Positions 26,268-34,582 are shown, counted from the first letter of the stretch. The stretch is DNA of 42,802 nt from CAG-492 sp035388585 (GCA_035388585.1 DAOOQE010000010.1:1-42802), one strand, 5' to 3'. The notes: a model not told the origin generated them from the sequence alone. Translations and numbers: made by a program.

Positions 26268-27224
26268 CTACTTTATATATTTAAAAATCCAATAATAAAT
26301 TTTATATGTATACCTATTAATTGAGGATAAATATAAATTCTTAATTGATTTCCTATTTTTTATTATTCTGTTTTTTTTCCAGTTCGGAAACTTTTCATTT
26401 AAAATCATCCAATTTTCATTTATCAGTTTTTTCCTTATATTCTCATCCTTGATTTTAACAATTCTAAAAAAAGAACTACATAATAACAACCTTGAAAAGG
26501 TATATTCTAATTCGCTTTTATATTTATCATACAATCCATTACTCTTATAATAATTAAGAACATTTGAAAGTACAATAAAAATATCTCTATTTTTTATACT
26601 CTGAGTGTTAGCAATTGAGGTCTTTCTTTGTACATAATGAATTTTAGGTTCTTTTATAAATGCTACTTTTTCTATTTTAGGAATCAATTTATAAAAAAAT
26701 TCTATATCTTCGTATCTTAAGCCTATTGGAAAAATTTCATCTATATTTTTTAAAAGACTATTTTTTATTAATTTATTCCAAGCTACAACTCTAGAATAGA
26801 TTATCATTTCACTTTTGTTACTATACATATATCCAATATCAATTTTTGATTTATTCTCATATTCCCATATAAAATTGCACTCAACACAATCTGCTTGTTC
26901 TTCTATAGCTTTTTCATACATTCTTTCATATGTATCATATTCAACATAATCATCTGAATCTAAAAATGCAATATATTCTCCATTTGCGTATCGAACTCCA
27001 TAATTTCTTGCGTCCGAAAGACCTCCGTTTTTTTTATTAACAATCTTAATTTTTTTGTTTTTCTCTTGATATTCTTTTGCAATTTCAATAGAACCGTCTG
27101 TAGACCCATCATTTACTATTATTAGTTCTATATCGTCTAATGTCTGATTAACTAATGATTCCATACATTTTCTTATATAATCCTGTACATTATATACTGG
27201 TACTATTACACTTACCTTAGGCAT
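26268..27224 (-). CDS. Family 2 glycosyltransferase
   Basis: A 318-residue GT2 enzyme of the EpsJ/CpsJ type: PKVSVIVPVYNVQDYIRKCM, IIVNDGSTDGS, NKKNGGLSDARNYG and AFLDSDDYV near residue 92. The C-terminal part is Lys-, Asn- and Ile-rich. The start at 27224 follows AGGAGG closely; an in-frame ATG 11 codons upstream overlaps the previous gene and has no ribosome site. Donor and linkage are unknown. Confidence 0.9.
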   Translation of the reverse strand: MPKVSVIVPVYNVQDYIRKCMESLVNQTLDDIELIIVNDGSTDGSIEIAKEYQEKNKKIKIVNKKNGGLSDARNYGVRYANGEYIAFLDSDDYVEYDTYERMYEKAIEEQADCVECNFIWEYENKSKIDIGYMYSNKSEMIIYSRVVAWNKLIKNSLLKNIDEIFPIGLRYEDIEFFYKLIPKIEKVAFIKEPKIHYVQRKTSIANTQSIKNRDIFIVLSNVLNYYKSNGLYDKYKSELEYTFSRLLLCSSFFRIVKIKDENIRKKLINENWMILNEKFPNWKKNRIIKNRKSIKNLYLSSINRYTYKIYYWIFKYIK

Positions 27225-27235
27225 ATTTCCTCCTA

Positions 27236-28186
27236 TCAATAATATTTTAAATACCATTTTAAATCTATATCAATTAATATCCTTTTTATTAATTGTTTGA
27301 TATTTCTTACTTTAATATTTTTTCCCATTTTTCTATTTTTAAATTCTATTAGAAATTCTTTTAAATGTTTTTCTTTAATATTTTTTATTTTACATATTAT
27401 TGCATTAGTATAGTAAAGTCTAACATTTTGTTTTGTTATTTCATTTAACTTCATTTTTTCTATCTGTATAAGCATATTATCATAATGTTTAAATACATCT
27501 CTTGTTTGCTTTTTTAATCTTTCAGTATTTAAATTTCTTGTTATACTGTCTTCAGATTGAATATAATTATAACCATATATAGGAAGTGAAACAACACTTT
27601 TAGCATGTAGAATAACTATTGGTATAAGACCAAAATCCTCATGTTCAGTATTATTCTCAAATCTCAAATTATTCCTAACAAAAAGATCTTTCAAGAACAA
27701 ATATACACATGGAGAATCTAATAAAACATCTGATTTATATAAAATGTTAAAGGCTTCCTCTCCAGTTTTTTCTTCAAGAAAAACAGAACCATCAACTTTT
27801 TTTTCTGTTTTTTCTTTGATATTTACCAGCTTTAATTTATACTTAATAATCTCTATATTTTTCTCCATATACTTTTTTATTGTTTTTAAAAAATCTTCCT
27901 CAATATAGTCATCATAATCAACGAATTGAATATATTTTCCTAAAGATTTTTCTATCCCAACATTTCTTGTATCTGCAACTCCTGTATGCACTTTGTTTAT
28001 TATCCTAACAATCTTTGGATTGTTTTTATATATTTCTTCAAGAACTTCTTTGGTACTATCTGTCGAACCATCATTAACAAATATTATTTCATAGTTTTCA
28101 ATGTTTAAATTCATTAGTTGTTTCACACAATTAATCTTTATTCTTTCAATATTGTATACTGGGACAATTATACTTAATTCACACAT
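27236..28186 (-). CDS. Family 2 glycosyltransferase
   Basis: A 316-residue GT2 enzyme: LSIIVPVYNIERIKINCVKQL, IIFVNDGSTDST, NKVHTGVADTRNVG and QFVDYDDYIEE near residue 90. The acidic motif is DYDD rather than the more common DSDD, but the spacing and the Asp residues are kept. GAGGAAT lies before the ATG. It lies 21 bp downstream of the RpiA-like gene and 12 bp before the next GT2, so it belongs to the same transcript. Confidence 0.89.
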   Translation of the reverse strand: MCELSIIVPVYNIERIKINCVKQLMNLNIENYEIIFVNDGSTDSTKEVLEEIYKNNPKIVRIINKVHTGVADTRNVGIEKSLGKYIQFVDYDDYIEEDFLKTIKKYMEKNIEIIKYKLKLVNIKEKTEKKVDGSVFLEEKTGEEAFNILYKSDVLLDSPCVYLFLKDLFVRNNLRFENNTEHEDFGLIPIVILHAKSVVSLPIYGYNYIQSEDSITRNLNTERLKKQTRDVFKHYDNMLIQIEKMKLNEITKQNVRLYYTNAIICKIKNIKEKHLKEFLIEFKNRKMGKNIKVRNIKQLIKRILIDIDLKWYLKYY

Positions 28187-28206
28187 ATATATTCCTCGTT
28201 TTCAAT

Positions 28207-28929
28207 CTATAATACTTCTATATTTTCATACCCAAAAAACAATCCTGTTTCAATAACGCCAGTAATAAGCTTCATATTTTTCTCAAGGTTTTTATTTATT
28301 TTTGAAGAATTAAAATAAGCTGAAATAATGCAATTTCCTAAATCTGTATATTCTAATTCACCATTTGAATTTTTAATTAATTCACATTTTTCAGCACCTA
28401 GTTTTATCAATTCAGAAATAACATATTCAATTGATCCTGTGTAACATTCAACCGGTATTGGATTATTTTCCCCAATATTTTTAACATGTTTTGTTTCATC
28501 CACTAATATGTAGACTTTTGGTGAATTTAAAAAATTCAGCTTTTCTTTAAACATGCATTTGCCTTTGCCTTTAATTAAATTGTTTTTTGAGTCTATTTCG
28601 TCTGCACCATCAAATGCCCAGTCAATTTTTGCATCATTTAAGCTAATTGTTTCAATTTCAAAATAATTGCATAATTCTTTAATTTCATTTGAAGATGGGA
28701 CAGCTTTAATATCCAAGTTGTTTTTTTTGACTAATTCAGCTATTTTTTCAACTGCAATAAAAGAGGTACTACCCGAGCCAAACCCTATAGTTTGTCCATC
28801 TTTTACCATAGAAGCTATTCTATATGCCAAAAATTCTTTTTGTTCTCTTCTGTCAGTATTTTCAAGCTCTTTGATCCTTTTTTCAATTCTTGTTTTTATA
28901 CTAAAATCATCTAGCACTTTTCCAATCAT
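28207..28929 (-). CDS. rpiA: Ribose-5-phosphate isomerase A family protein
   Basis: A 240-residue protein of the RpiA fold, which interconverts ribose 5-phosphate and ribulose 5-phosphate. GFGSGSTSFIAVEKI, AVPSS, FDGADEID and IKGKGKCMFKEK match the family in order. The Asp pair of DGADEID and the Lys and Glu of the last motif, which correspond to catalytic residues of the E. coli enzyme as I recall it, are kept. The usual glycine loop KGGGGAL is instead KGKGKCM. It also has about 28 extra N-terminal residues. It is the first gene of the polysaccharide cluster, so it may act on another sugar phosphate; that is speculation. TTAAGGAGGGA precedes the ATG. Confidence 0.85.
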   Translation of the reverse strand: MIGKVLDDFSIKTRIEKRIKELENTDRREQKEFLAYRIASMVKDGQTIGFGSGSTSFIAVEKIAELVKKNNLDIKAVPSSNEIKELCNYFEIETISLNDAKIDWAFDGADEIDSKNNLIKGKGKCMFKEKLNFLNSPKVYILVDETKHVKNIGENNPIPVECYTGSIEYVISELIKLGAEKCELIKNSNGELEYTDLGNCIISAYFNSSKINKNLEKNMKLITGVIETGLFFGYENIEVL

Positions 28930-28953
28930 AGGTCCCTCCTTAAAGTTTCCCTT

Positions 28954-28982
28954 ATTATTTCATAAATACTCTTTTTTGTAAA
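28954..28982 (-). promoter_or_regulatory. Likely promoter for the rpiA-headed cluster
   Basis: Minus strand TTTACA (28982-28977), 17-bp spacer and AATAAT (28959-28954), each one base from consensus, about 25 bp before the rpiA start codon. It would drive the upstream half of the polysaccharide cluster. Confidence 0.5.
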
Positions 28983-29130
28983 CACATTAATAAACATAAT
29001 ATTACTTTTTTTATTGTATTTTTACAATAAAAAACAATAATCGATATAGCTGTATTTTAAGAGTAAAAATCAAAAACAAAAAACATATATTTTTTATAAA
29101 AACCTATATACATTAAGAATTTATGTTTTA

Positions 29131-29187
29131 TATTTAATTTTGTATTTTCTATTTAATTTTGTATTTTCTACTTAAATTTGTATTTTA
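29131..29187. repeat. Three tandem 19-bp units
   Basis: Two identical units (29131-29149 and 29150-29168, TATTTAATTTTGTATTTTC) and a third with three changes (29169-29187) lie between the tyrS terminator and the rpiA promoter region. The rest of this 321-bp gap is AT-rich, with no gene seen. Confidence 0.85.
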
Positions 29188-29193
29188 CATTTT

Positions 29194-29244
29194 AAAAAAC
29201 AAGAATTAAATATTAGAAATTTCTAATTATAATTCTTGTTTTTA
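29194..29244 (-). terminator. Rho-independent terminator after tyrS
   Basis: Outer arms 29240-29230 and 29208-29198 pair perfectly over 11 bp, and an inner perfect palindrome (TTAGAAATTTCTAA) lengthens the stem; a T run follows on the minus strand. The matching A/T runs mean it could also work on the other strand. It isolates tyrS from the polysaccharide cluster. Confidence 0.88.
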
Positions 29245-29250
29245 TATAAA

Positions 29251-30438
29251 CTATTTTATAATCTTAAAGAAATTTCCTTTTCCTATTTGAATTATATTTT
29301 CCCCATCCGATAATTCTATATTAAAATCTGTTTCTTTTTCATTATTAATTTTAACTCCACCTTGTGTAAATAATCTTCTAATTTCTCCCTTAGAAGAATA
29401 TTTTCCAGTTTCCATTATTGTATCAACCAAATTAGCATTATATTTAAATTCTGGTATATCACTTGGAGCTTCTTGTTTTTGAAAAGCTGTTTTAAAGTGT
29501 TCTTCAGCCATTTTAGCAGATTTTTCATCACTATATAATTTAGTAATTTCTCTTGCTAATTCCATTTTAATATTTCTTGGATTTTCTCCATTTGCTAATC
29601 TCACTTGTACTTTTTTAACTTCATCTGGATGCATATCTGTACATAAATTATAGTATTTAATAATTAATTCATCTGGAATTTTCATTGCTTTTTCATACAT
29701 AATATTCGGTTCTTCATTAATACCAATATAATTTCCAAGACTTTTGCTCATTTTATTTACACCATCCAAACCTTCTAGTAATGGCATAAACAAAGTGATT
29801 TGAGGATCTTGACCATAATATTTTTGAACATTTCTTCCCATTAAAATATTAAAAGTTTGGTCTGTACCTCCCAATTCTATGTCAGATTTAATTGCTACTG
29901 AATCATAACCTTGCATTAATGGATAAAAGAACTCATGAAGTGCAATTGGCTGATTTGATGAATATCTTTTTTGAAAATCATCTCTTTCTAACATTCTAGC
30001 AACTGTTGTGTTACAAGTTAATTGAATTATGTCTCTAAAATTTAGTAAGCTTAACCATTCACTATTGAATTTGATAGTTGTTTTTTTAGGATCTAGAATT
30101 TTTAATATTTGCTCTTGATATGTTTTAGCGTTTTCTTCAACTTGCTCTCTTGTTAATTGATTTCTTGTTTTTGATTTTCCTGTCGGATCTCCTATCATAC
30201 CAGTAAAATCTCCAATTATAAGAATAACTTGATGCCCCAAATCCTGTAATTGTTTCATTTTTCTAAGAACAACCGCATGTCCTAAATGTATATCTGGAGC
30301 AGATGGATCTAGCCCTAATTTTATTATTAATGGTCTATTTTCTTTATTTACTTTTTCTAATTTTTCCTTAATATCTTTAATATCTGTATGATTTTCAGAT
30401 CCTTTAAGCATTATTTTAATTGTTTCTTCAATATTCAT
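29251..30438 (-). CDS. tyrS: Tyrosyl-tRNA synthetase
   Basis: A 395-residue class I synthetase that charges tRNA-Tyr. GLDPSAPDIHLGHAVVLRKM carries the HIGH motif as HLGH, and VNKMSKSLGN is KMSKS. GTDQTFNILMGR contributes to tyrosine binding, and the last 60 residues form an S4-like RNA-binding domain (KGEIRRLFTQGGVKINN). The sequence resembles the TyrZ-type subgroup more than the TyrS of B. subtilis. The start at 30438 follows AAGGGGA; an ATG seven codons earlier overlaps it. Only 57 bp separate it from the Fic gene, so there is no room for a T-box leader and both may be on one transcript. Confidence 0.96.
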   Translation of the reverse strand: MNIEETIKIMLKGSENHTDIKDIKEKLEKVNKENRPLIIKLGLDPSAPDIHLGHAVVLRKMKQLQDLGHQVILIIGDFTGMIGDPTGKSKTRNQLTREQVEENAKTYQEQILKILDPKKTTIKFNSEWLSLLNFRDIIQLTCNTTVARMLERDDFQKRYSSNQPIALHEFFYPLMQGYDSVAIKSDIELGGTDQTFNILMGRNVQKYYGQDPQITLFMPLLEGLDGVNKMSKSLGNYIGINEEPNIMYEKAMKIPDELIIKYYNLCTDMHPDEVKKVQVRLANGENPRNIKMELAREITKLYSDEKSAKMAEEHFKTAFQKQEAPSDIPEFKYNANLVDTIMETGKYSSKGEIRRLFTQGGVKINNEKETDFNIELSDGENIIQIGKGNFFKIIK

Positions 30439-30495
30439 TTCAATTCCCCTTCTTTTCAATTATTTATCTCCAAATTTTGTATGTATTTAAAAATT

Positions 30496-31902
30496 CTAGT
30501 ACTTAATTACCAATATTGGCAAGTCTTTCCTTAAATATTCATCTTCATATTTAGCAGATTCAGTTGGATTATTTGTTAAACAATATAGGTATTCATTTTC
30601 TTTTTTATTAATTATTTCATGTGCTTCTTTTATACTTTTTATATATTCAAGTCTTGTATTTTTATCAAAACATGCAAGCATTCCTTTTGTTTCTAAAATC
30701 ATATTTATTAATGCTCTACTTGTTCTTCCATTGGCATTTTTGAATGGCTGTATTCTTAAAAATCTATAATTAATTCTAATAACTTCTTTTATAAATTCTT
30801 CATCATTCATTTTTTCTTTATTCCATAAAATAGCCTTAATACGAATAATCAAGTTATTCATTGCAACTGGTATGTTACTTGGTTCAATAAATTTTATACT
30901 ATTTCCATATGAGTCTTTATTTATATCATTCTGTCTGTAGTTTGATTTATATATTGATATTTTTTCAGATGAAATACTAAAATTTCTATTAGCTATTTTA
31001 ATATTATCCTCAATTACATTAGCTTCCATTTTTGATATGTCAGTAGAAATGCTTGTTAATACACCTATCATAGTATAATAAATTTCATATATTTGAGAAA
31101 TTTCTTTATTTGGAGAATCCTTTAATGTTAACATACTTAATGTTGTAGATATCATGTTGTATAGCAAACCACTAAATCCTGTATAAACTTTTCCTAATAT
31201 TTGAAGCTCAGTTGAATTTATAGAACTATTAATAAGTTCATTTTTAAACATACCATTTTGCAAAACATTATCAATTATATATTTTACATAATTATCTATT
31301 TCATATCTATTAACATCTTTTATATGTTTTTTTAATAATTTTTTATAAGTTCTTTTCATAGATTCTGTTGACTTATTTCTAAACAGAGTTTTACTTATAA
31401 ATGCTCCAATAGGACTTCTTTTCACAAGTATTTCATTAGCAAAAATTAATTCTTTAACATAGGGTTTAAGTATATCATCCATTAATTTTGCTTGTATTTC
31501 TGTATTGTTTTTTCCCAAATATGTTTCAAAATCATTTGGCATTATTGGATTAATTTCTAATTCGGTTATCCCAAAATTTTGATTATGTTTTTTTGTAAAA
31601 TGCAGATCTATTTTTGGTCCACTTATCCCTTCTTTTTCAAGAGCTTTTTCCACTATATCTCTAGGAATTCTATTATTACTACCAAGTAGATTTAATACAA
31701 TTTTTTCAACTAGTTTTATATCTATACTGCTTCCGTATCTTATAAAATTACCTTCATCATCAACTAGACTACATTTACATTCACTTGCAATTAGGCTTAC
31801 AATTATTGAAAGCTCGCTGCTTGGTTTTTTAATTTCTAATTGGCTCAGACCTTTTCCATTTTTCAATAATTCTAGTAATTCCTTTGCTAGATTTGTTATC
31901 AT
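30496..31902 (-). CDS. Fic-domain protein with a degenerate catalytic motif
   Basis: A 468-residue protein with a C-terminal Fic fold. The core motif, at residues 385-396, reads QPFKNANGRTSR. Fic enzymes use HPFxxGNGRxxR or close forms, in which the His is the catalytic base and the acidic residue holds the metal. Here the His is Gln and the acidic position is Asn, while the PF, NGR and second Arg are kept. AMP transfer is therefore doubtful. The first 300 residues are helical and I do not recognise them. The start at 31902 has AAGGAGAAT at correct spacing; an ATG 22 codons earlier overlaps the promoter. The gene has its own promoter and precedes tyrS. Confidence 0.82.
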   Translation of the reverse strand: MITNLAKELLELLKNGKGLSQLEIKKPSSELSIIVSLIASECKCSLVDDEGNFIRYGSSIDIKLVEKIVLNLLGSNNRIPRDIVEKALEKEGISGPKIDLHFTKKHNQNFGITELEINPIMPNDFETYLGKNNTEIQAKLMDDILKPYVKELIFANEILVKRSPIGAFISKTLFRNKSTESMKRTYKKLLKKHIKDVNRYEIDNYVKYIIDNVLQNGMFKNELINSSINSTELQILGKVYTGFSGLLYNMISTTLSMLTLKDSPNKEISQIYEIYYTMIGVLTSISTDISKMEANVIEDNIKIANRNFSISSEKISIYKSNYRQNDINKDSYGNSIKFIEPSNIPVAMNNLIIRIKAILWNKEKMNDEEFIKEVIRINYRFLRIQPFKNANGRTSRALINMILETKGMLACFDKNTRLEYIKSIKEAHEIINKKENEYLYCLTNNPTESAKYEDEYLRKDLPILVIKY

Positions 31903-31936
31903 TCGTATTCTCCTTATTTTTCTTCTGGTTGTATCT

Positions 31937-31965
31937 ATTATACAGTATTTTATAGTTTTATACAA
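31937..31965 (-). promoter_or_regulatory. Promoter for the fic-tyrS unit
   Basis: Minus strand TTGTAT (31965-31960), 17-bp spacer and perfect TATAAT (31942-31937), about 35 bp before the fic start. The -35 element touches the terminator of the upstream gene. Confidence 0.75.
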
Positions 31966-31966
31966 C

Positions 31967-31996
31967 AAAAAAAACCTAATTTTTTAGGTTTTTTAT
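31967..31996 (-). terminator. Rho-independent terminator after the OapA-like gene
   Basis: Perfect 11-bp stem of arms 31994-31984 and 31979-31969 with a short loop and flanking A and T runs, so it may act in both directions. It lies 30 bp after the stop at 32026. Confidence 0.88.
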
Positions 31997-32025
31997 TTAT
32001 ATTAATCACACAACTTGAATTAAAC

Positions 32026-32670
32026 TTAAAGAATTGCATTTAACTTTTTTTCTAACCGTTTTTTATAATAGAACATTTTATTTAGCTTCTTACTTGATGT
32101 TTTATTTAAAATCAGTTTATTTTTTTTGTCAAATATACTTACTGTTTTACCAAGTATTGAAACGATTTGCGTTGAATTTTTTTGTGCAATTCCTTTTCCA
32201 ATAGCTTTTCCTCCAACTGTTAATGAAGCAACTAGTGCACTTATGATGAATTGCAAATTAGATCCCAGCCCAAAACTTTGAGTTAATTTTATTGAAATTA
32301 GTGCTCCTATAGCTCCAGATAATACACCAGATATATCTCCAATTACGTCAGCACAAATGTTTGCTACTTTTGCAGAATTTTTTATTAATTTGATTGAAGT
32401 TTTTGCTCCACTCATTTTTCTTGATGCCATAGCATTAAAATTTGACTCTTTAGCTACCGTTACGGCAACTCCAACCACATCGAAAATTATACCTATAAAT
32501 ATAATTACAAGCAACATTAATGTCGCAGGAATTATTGATAATTTTGTAATTGCATTTGATGAAATAAAAGAAAATACTATTGATAATATAAATGTTGTTA
32601 TAAAAATAGTAAAAAACCATTTTGTTTCAGATGATTCTCTTTTTTTCTTATTTTTTCTTTGGATATCCAT
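32026..32670 (-). CDS. OapA-like membrane protein (OLE RNA-associated)
   Basis: A 214-residue protein with a basic N-terminus (RKNKKKRES) and four predicted membrane segments (WFFTIFITTFILSIVFSFI; IPATLMLLVIIFIGIIFDVVGVAV; ICADVIGDISGVLSGAIGALISI; FIISALVASLTVGGKAI), followed by a basic tail. The segment DVVGVAVTVAKESNFNAMASRKMSGAK is one I associate with proteins often labelled CorB-like in Firmicutes, and size and topology fit OapA. In Bacillus halodurans OapA binds OLE RNA at the membrane, and OLE mutants are sensitive to magnesium. The gene lies 75 bp after a ~611-nt structured RNA without a terminator between, so both are probably on one transcript. AATAGGAGAG precedes the ATG. Confidence 0.78.
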   Translation of the reverse strand: MDIQRKNKKKRESSETKWFFTIFITTFILSIVFSFISSNAITKLSIIPATLMLLVIIFIGIIFDVVGVAVTVAKESNFNAMASRKMSGAKTSIKLIKNSAKVANICADVIGDISGVLSGAIGALISIKLTQSFGLGSNLQFIISALVASLTVGGKAIGKGIAQKNSTQIVSILGKTVSIFDKKNKLILNKTSSKKLNKMFYYKKRLEKKLNAIL

Positions 32671-32744
32671 TAAACTCTCCTATTATTTTTCAAATTTTAA
32701 TTTTATGTTTTCTTTTCTTACTTATTAATTTTAATTTAATTCTA

Positions 32745-33355
32745 GGTGGTAAAACTTAAGTAAATTTTACGGTTTAGGTCTAGTTGAATTTCTCTATTTG
32801 TTACTAAACATTACTATTTAGCTGTTTCCATTTAAACAAATATCCTAAAATTTCAAATAGGCGACTAGACTACCACTTAAATCCGTACTTCAATCCCTAA
32901 GCTTCTATGCTACTTTAAGTAGCAAACATTCTAGAAGTTTTCCTTAATACACTTAAATCTATTGCTAGTTTCTTTTGCAATAATAGTTTCATAATCCTTG
33001 GTAATAATAAATTTGGCCAAATATATTATTACTTACTATCGATTAATCCCAATATTACCTCTCAAAACAGGCTACACTATATATTGTGTCTTGGCACTTT
33101 ATATAGGTTATACTCATCTTTTCAATTTATTTCATACAAAAAGTTTTATTTGTATTTCACAAATTTTTTATAAGCCTCCGCGATAATAGGGGAATGTGAT
33201 ATGTATGCCATTACATATTTCCCTATTTTCTTACTTCATATACACACGCAAAACTGGCATCTCGCGCACATATACAAAACTTCATCGTTGTGCCCTTTAG
33301 TGGATTTTTAGCCCCACCCTCGTAATAGACAATGCAACTAGAATAATGCACCACC
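32745..33355 (-). ncRNA. OLE RNA (ornate, large, extremophilic RNA)
   Basis: A non-coding, unusually GC-containing stretch lies between a strong promoter and the OapA-like gene. The predicted 5' end GGTGGT (33355-33350) pairs with ACCACC (32750-32745), giving a closed element of 611 nt, the typical size of OLE RNA. Strong internal helices are visible: 33185-33227; 33001-33032; 32902-32937 with an inner GCTACT/AGTAGC stem; and a two-part stem joining 32778-32784 to 32864-32870 and 32794-32800 to 32854-32860. Length, structure, position next to an OapA-like gene and the Firmicute setting together support the call. I did not match conserved OLE primary sequence, so a covariance search is decisive. 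Confidence 0.72.
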
Positions 33356-33362
33356 GATATTA

Positions 33363-33391
33363 ATTATAACATATAGTATTTTTTTTTGCAA
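33363..33391 (-). promoter_or_regulatory. Promoter for the OLE RNA and OapA-like gene
   Basis: Minus strand TTGCAA (33391-33386), 17-bp spacer and perfect TATAAT (33368-33363). The expected start of RNA is at about 33356-33354, matching the 5' strand of the closing helix of the structured RNA. Confidence 0.82.
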
Positions 33392-33472
33392 ACAGAGTAT
33401 ACATAATATAATTGTTTCATATTCAAGTAACTTCAATAGTTACTTAGCAGTTTTTATATTTTAAAATATTTT

Positions 33473-33640
33473 TTCTATTTCTACTTCAATTAATCTTTGA
33501 ATCTTAGCATATGATGTTTTTATATATAAGAATCCTCTAGACGAGCCTCCTCCTCTTTCTTTTCCTACTTCAATTATTATTTGAAATTCAGCATGTGTTC
33601 CTTTTATATATTAGAATCCTCTAGATGAGCCTCCTCCTCC
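33473..33640. repeat. Two-copy 84-bp tandem repeat of the TPM gene 3' end
   Basis: The last codons of the TPM gene and the sequence after its stop (33640 down to 33557, minus strand) recur at 33556-33473, for example GAGGAGGAGGCTC...TCTAGAGGATTC and AATTGAAGTAG. The spacing is exactly 84 bp (28 codons). The gene has TTC TAA where the copy has TTC TTA, so the copy would read on to a stop about 24 codons later. Confidence 0.82.
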
Positions 33641-34528
33641 AGACGAACCTCCTCCTCCAAAAGATCCTCCTCCAAACGAGCCTCCTCCGAACGAACCTCC
33701 TATAAAAGGAAAAAAACCTCCTCCACTAAATGGCCCGTTTTTTGTTTTAAATATAATAGCAAAAATACACATAACAAAAATTATAATTTCTGAAATTATA
33801 ATCCAAACACTTATTGAACTAAAAAATGAAGTCGGCATAAAAATATTAATTAAAATTGTTATAATAAATGCTATAATATCAATAATTAATATTGCTATTT
33901 TTCTACTTTGTTTTCCATTAAATATAAGCTCAGCCATTGTCGCTATAGCAAACCAAATAAAATACATACTATAACCACTATCTTTTTTTACTTCTATAGC
34001 TTCTATTTTACCAACATCAACTCCGTATTCTTTAGAAACTTCCTCCAATACCTTACTGTATCCGTTTCTAACTCCTTCATTCCATTTATTATCCTTCAAA
34101 TATGGAATAATGTATCCATCTTGAATCCTTCCAGTTTTAGAATCATTTAATATTCCTTCTAAACCATATCCAACCTCAATTCTAAATTCTCTTTCTTCTA
34201 ATGCTAATAATAAAAGAACTCCATTATTTTTATTAGAATCACCGATTCCATATTTTCTAAATAATTGTGTTGAATATTCCTCTAGACTTTTGCCCTCTAA
34301 GTTTTTAACAGTTACAACTACTATTTGTGCACCTGTTACAGAATTAAGCTTTTTATTTGTTTCTATTATATAATCTTCTACTTCTTTATCAAGTAAATTT
34401 GCTGTGTCATTAACATAGAATTCTCTACTTTGTTCAACAACAGCAAATGATTTCATTCCTAAAAAACTTAAGAATAAAATCATTAAAACTATAATTTTAA
34501 GAAATACATTTTTATAAGTAGATTTCAA
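33611..34528 (-). CDS. TPM-domain (YgcG-like) membrane protein with Gly/Ser-rich tail
   Basis: A 305-residue protein. A signal-type hydrophobic segment (residues 10-29) is followed by an extracytoplasmic TPM domain (REFYVNDTANLLDKEVEDYI; TGAQIVVVTVKNLEG; NNGVLLLLALEEREFRIEVGYGLEG; IIPYLKDNKWNEGV). Two or three further membrane segments (about 188-260) and a tail of GGGSFGGGSFGG repeats ending SSRGF complete it. TPM domains are known in photosystem repair (TLP18.3) and in bacterial proteins of unclear envelope function. It lies 54 bp after lemA, a frequent pairing, so the two probably act together at the membrane. AGGAGGAAC precedes the ATG. Confidence 0.9.
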   Translation of the reverse strand: MKSTYKNVFLKIIVLMILFLSFLGMKSFAVVEQSREFYVNDTANLLDKEVEDYIIETNKKLNSVTGAQIVVVTVKNLEGKSLEEYSTQLFRKYGIGDSNKNNGVLLLLALEEREFRIEVGYGLEGILNDSKTGRIQDGYIIPYLKDNKWNEGVRNGYSKVLEEVSKEYGVDVGKIEAIEVKKDSGYSMYFIWFAIATMAELIFNGKQSRKIAILIIDIIAFIITILINIFMPTSFFSSISVWIIISEIIIFVMCIFAIIFKTKNGPFSGGGFFPFIGGSFGGGSFGGGSFGGGGSSGGGGSSRGF

Positions 34529-34582
34529 TTTGTTCCTCCTACTTTACTATATCTTCTATTTATTTTTTATAATTGCTAAAAA

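Noticed and set aside
30439..30495. T-box leader for tyrS (and at 41432-41465 for valS)
   Set aside because: The gaps are 57 and 34 bp, too short for a T-box, and no AGGGTGG-type T-box sequence was noticed before the upstream genes.
32745..33355. tmRNA, RNase P RNA or 6S RNA as identity of the structured RNA
   Set aside because: No tRNA-like 3' end or peptide tag frame, no RNase P core motifs such as GAAAGTCC, and the length is too great for 6S RNA. OLE fits length and neighbour better.
33425..33445. Hairpin AAGTAAC/GTTACTT as TPM gene terminator
   Set aside because: On the minus strand it is not followed by a T run, and the stem is only 7 bp.
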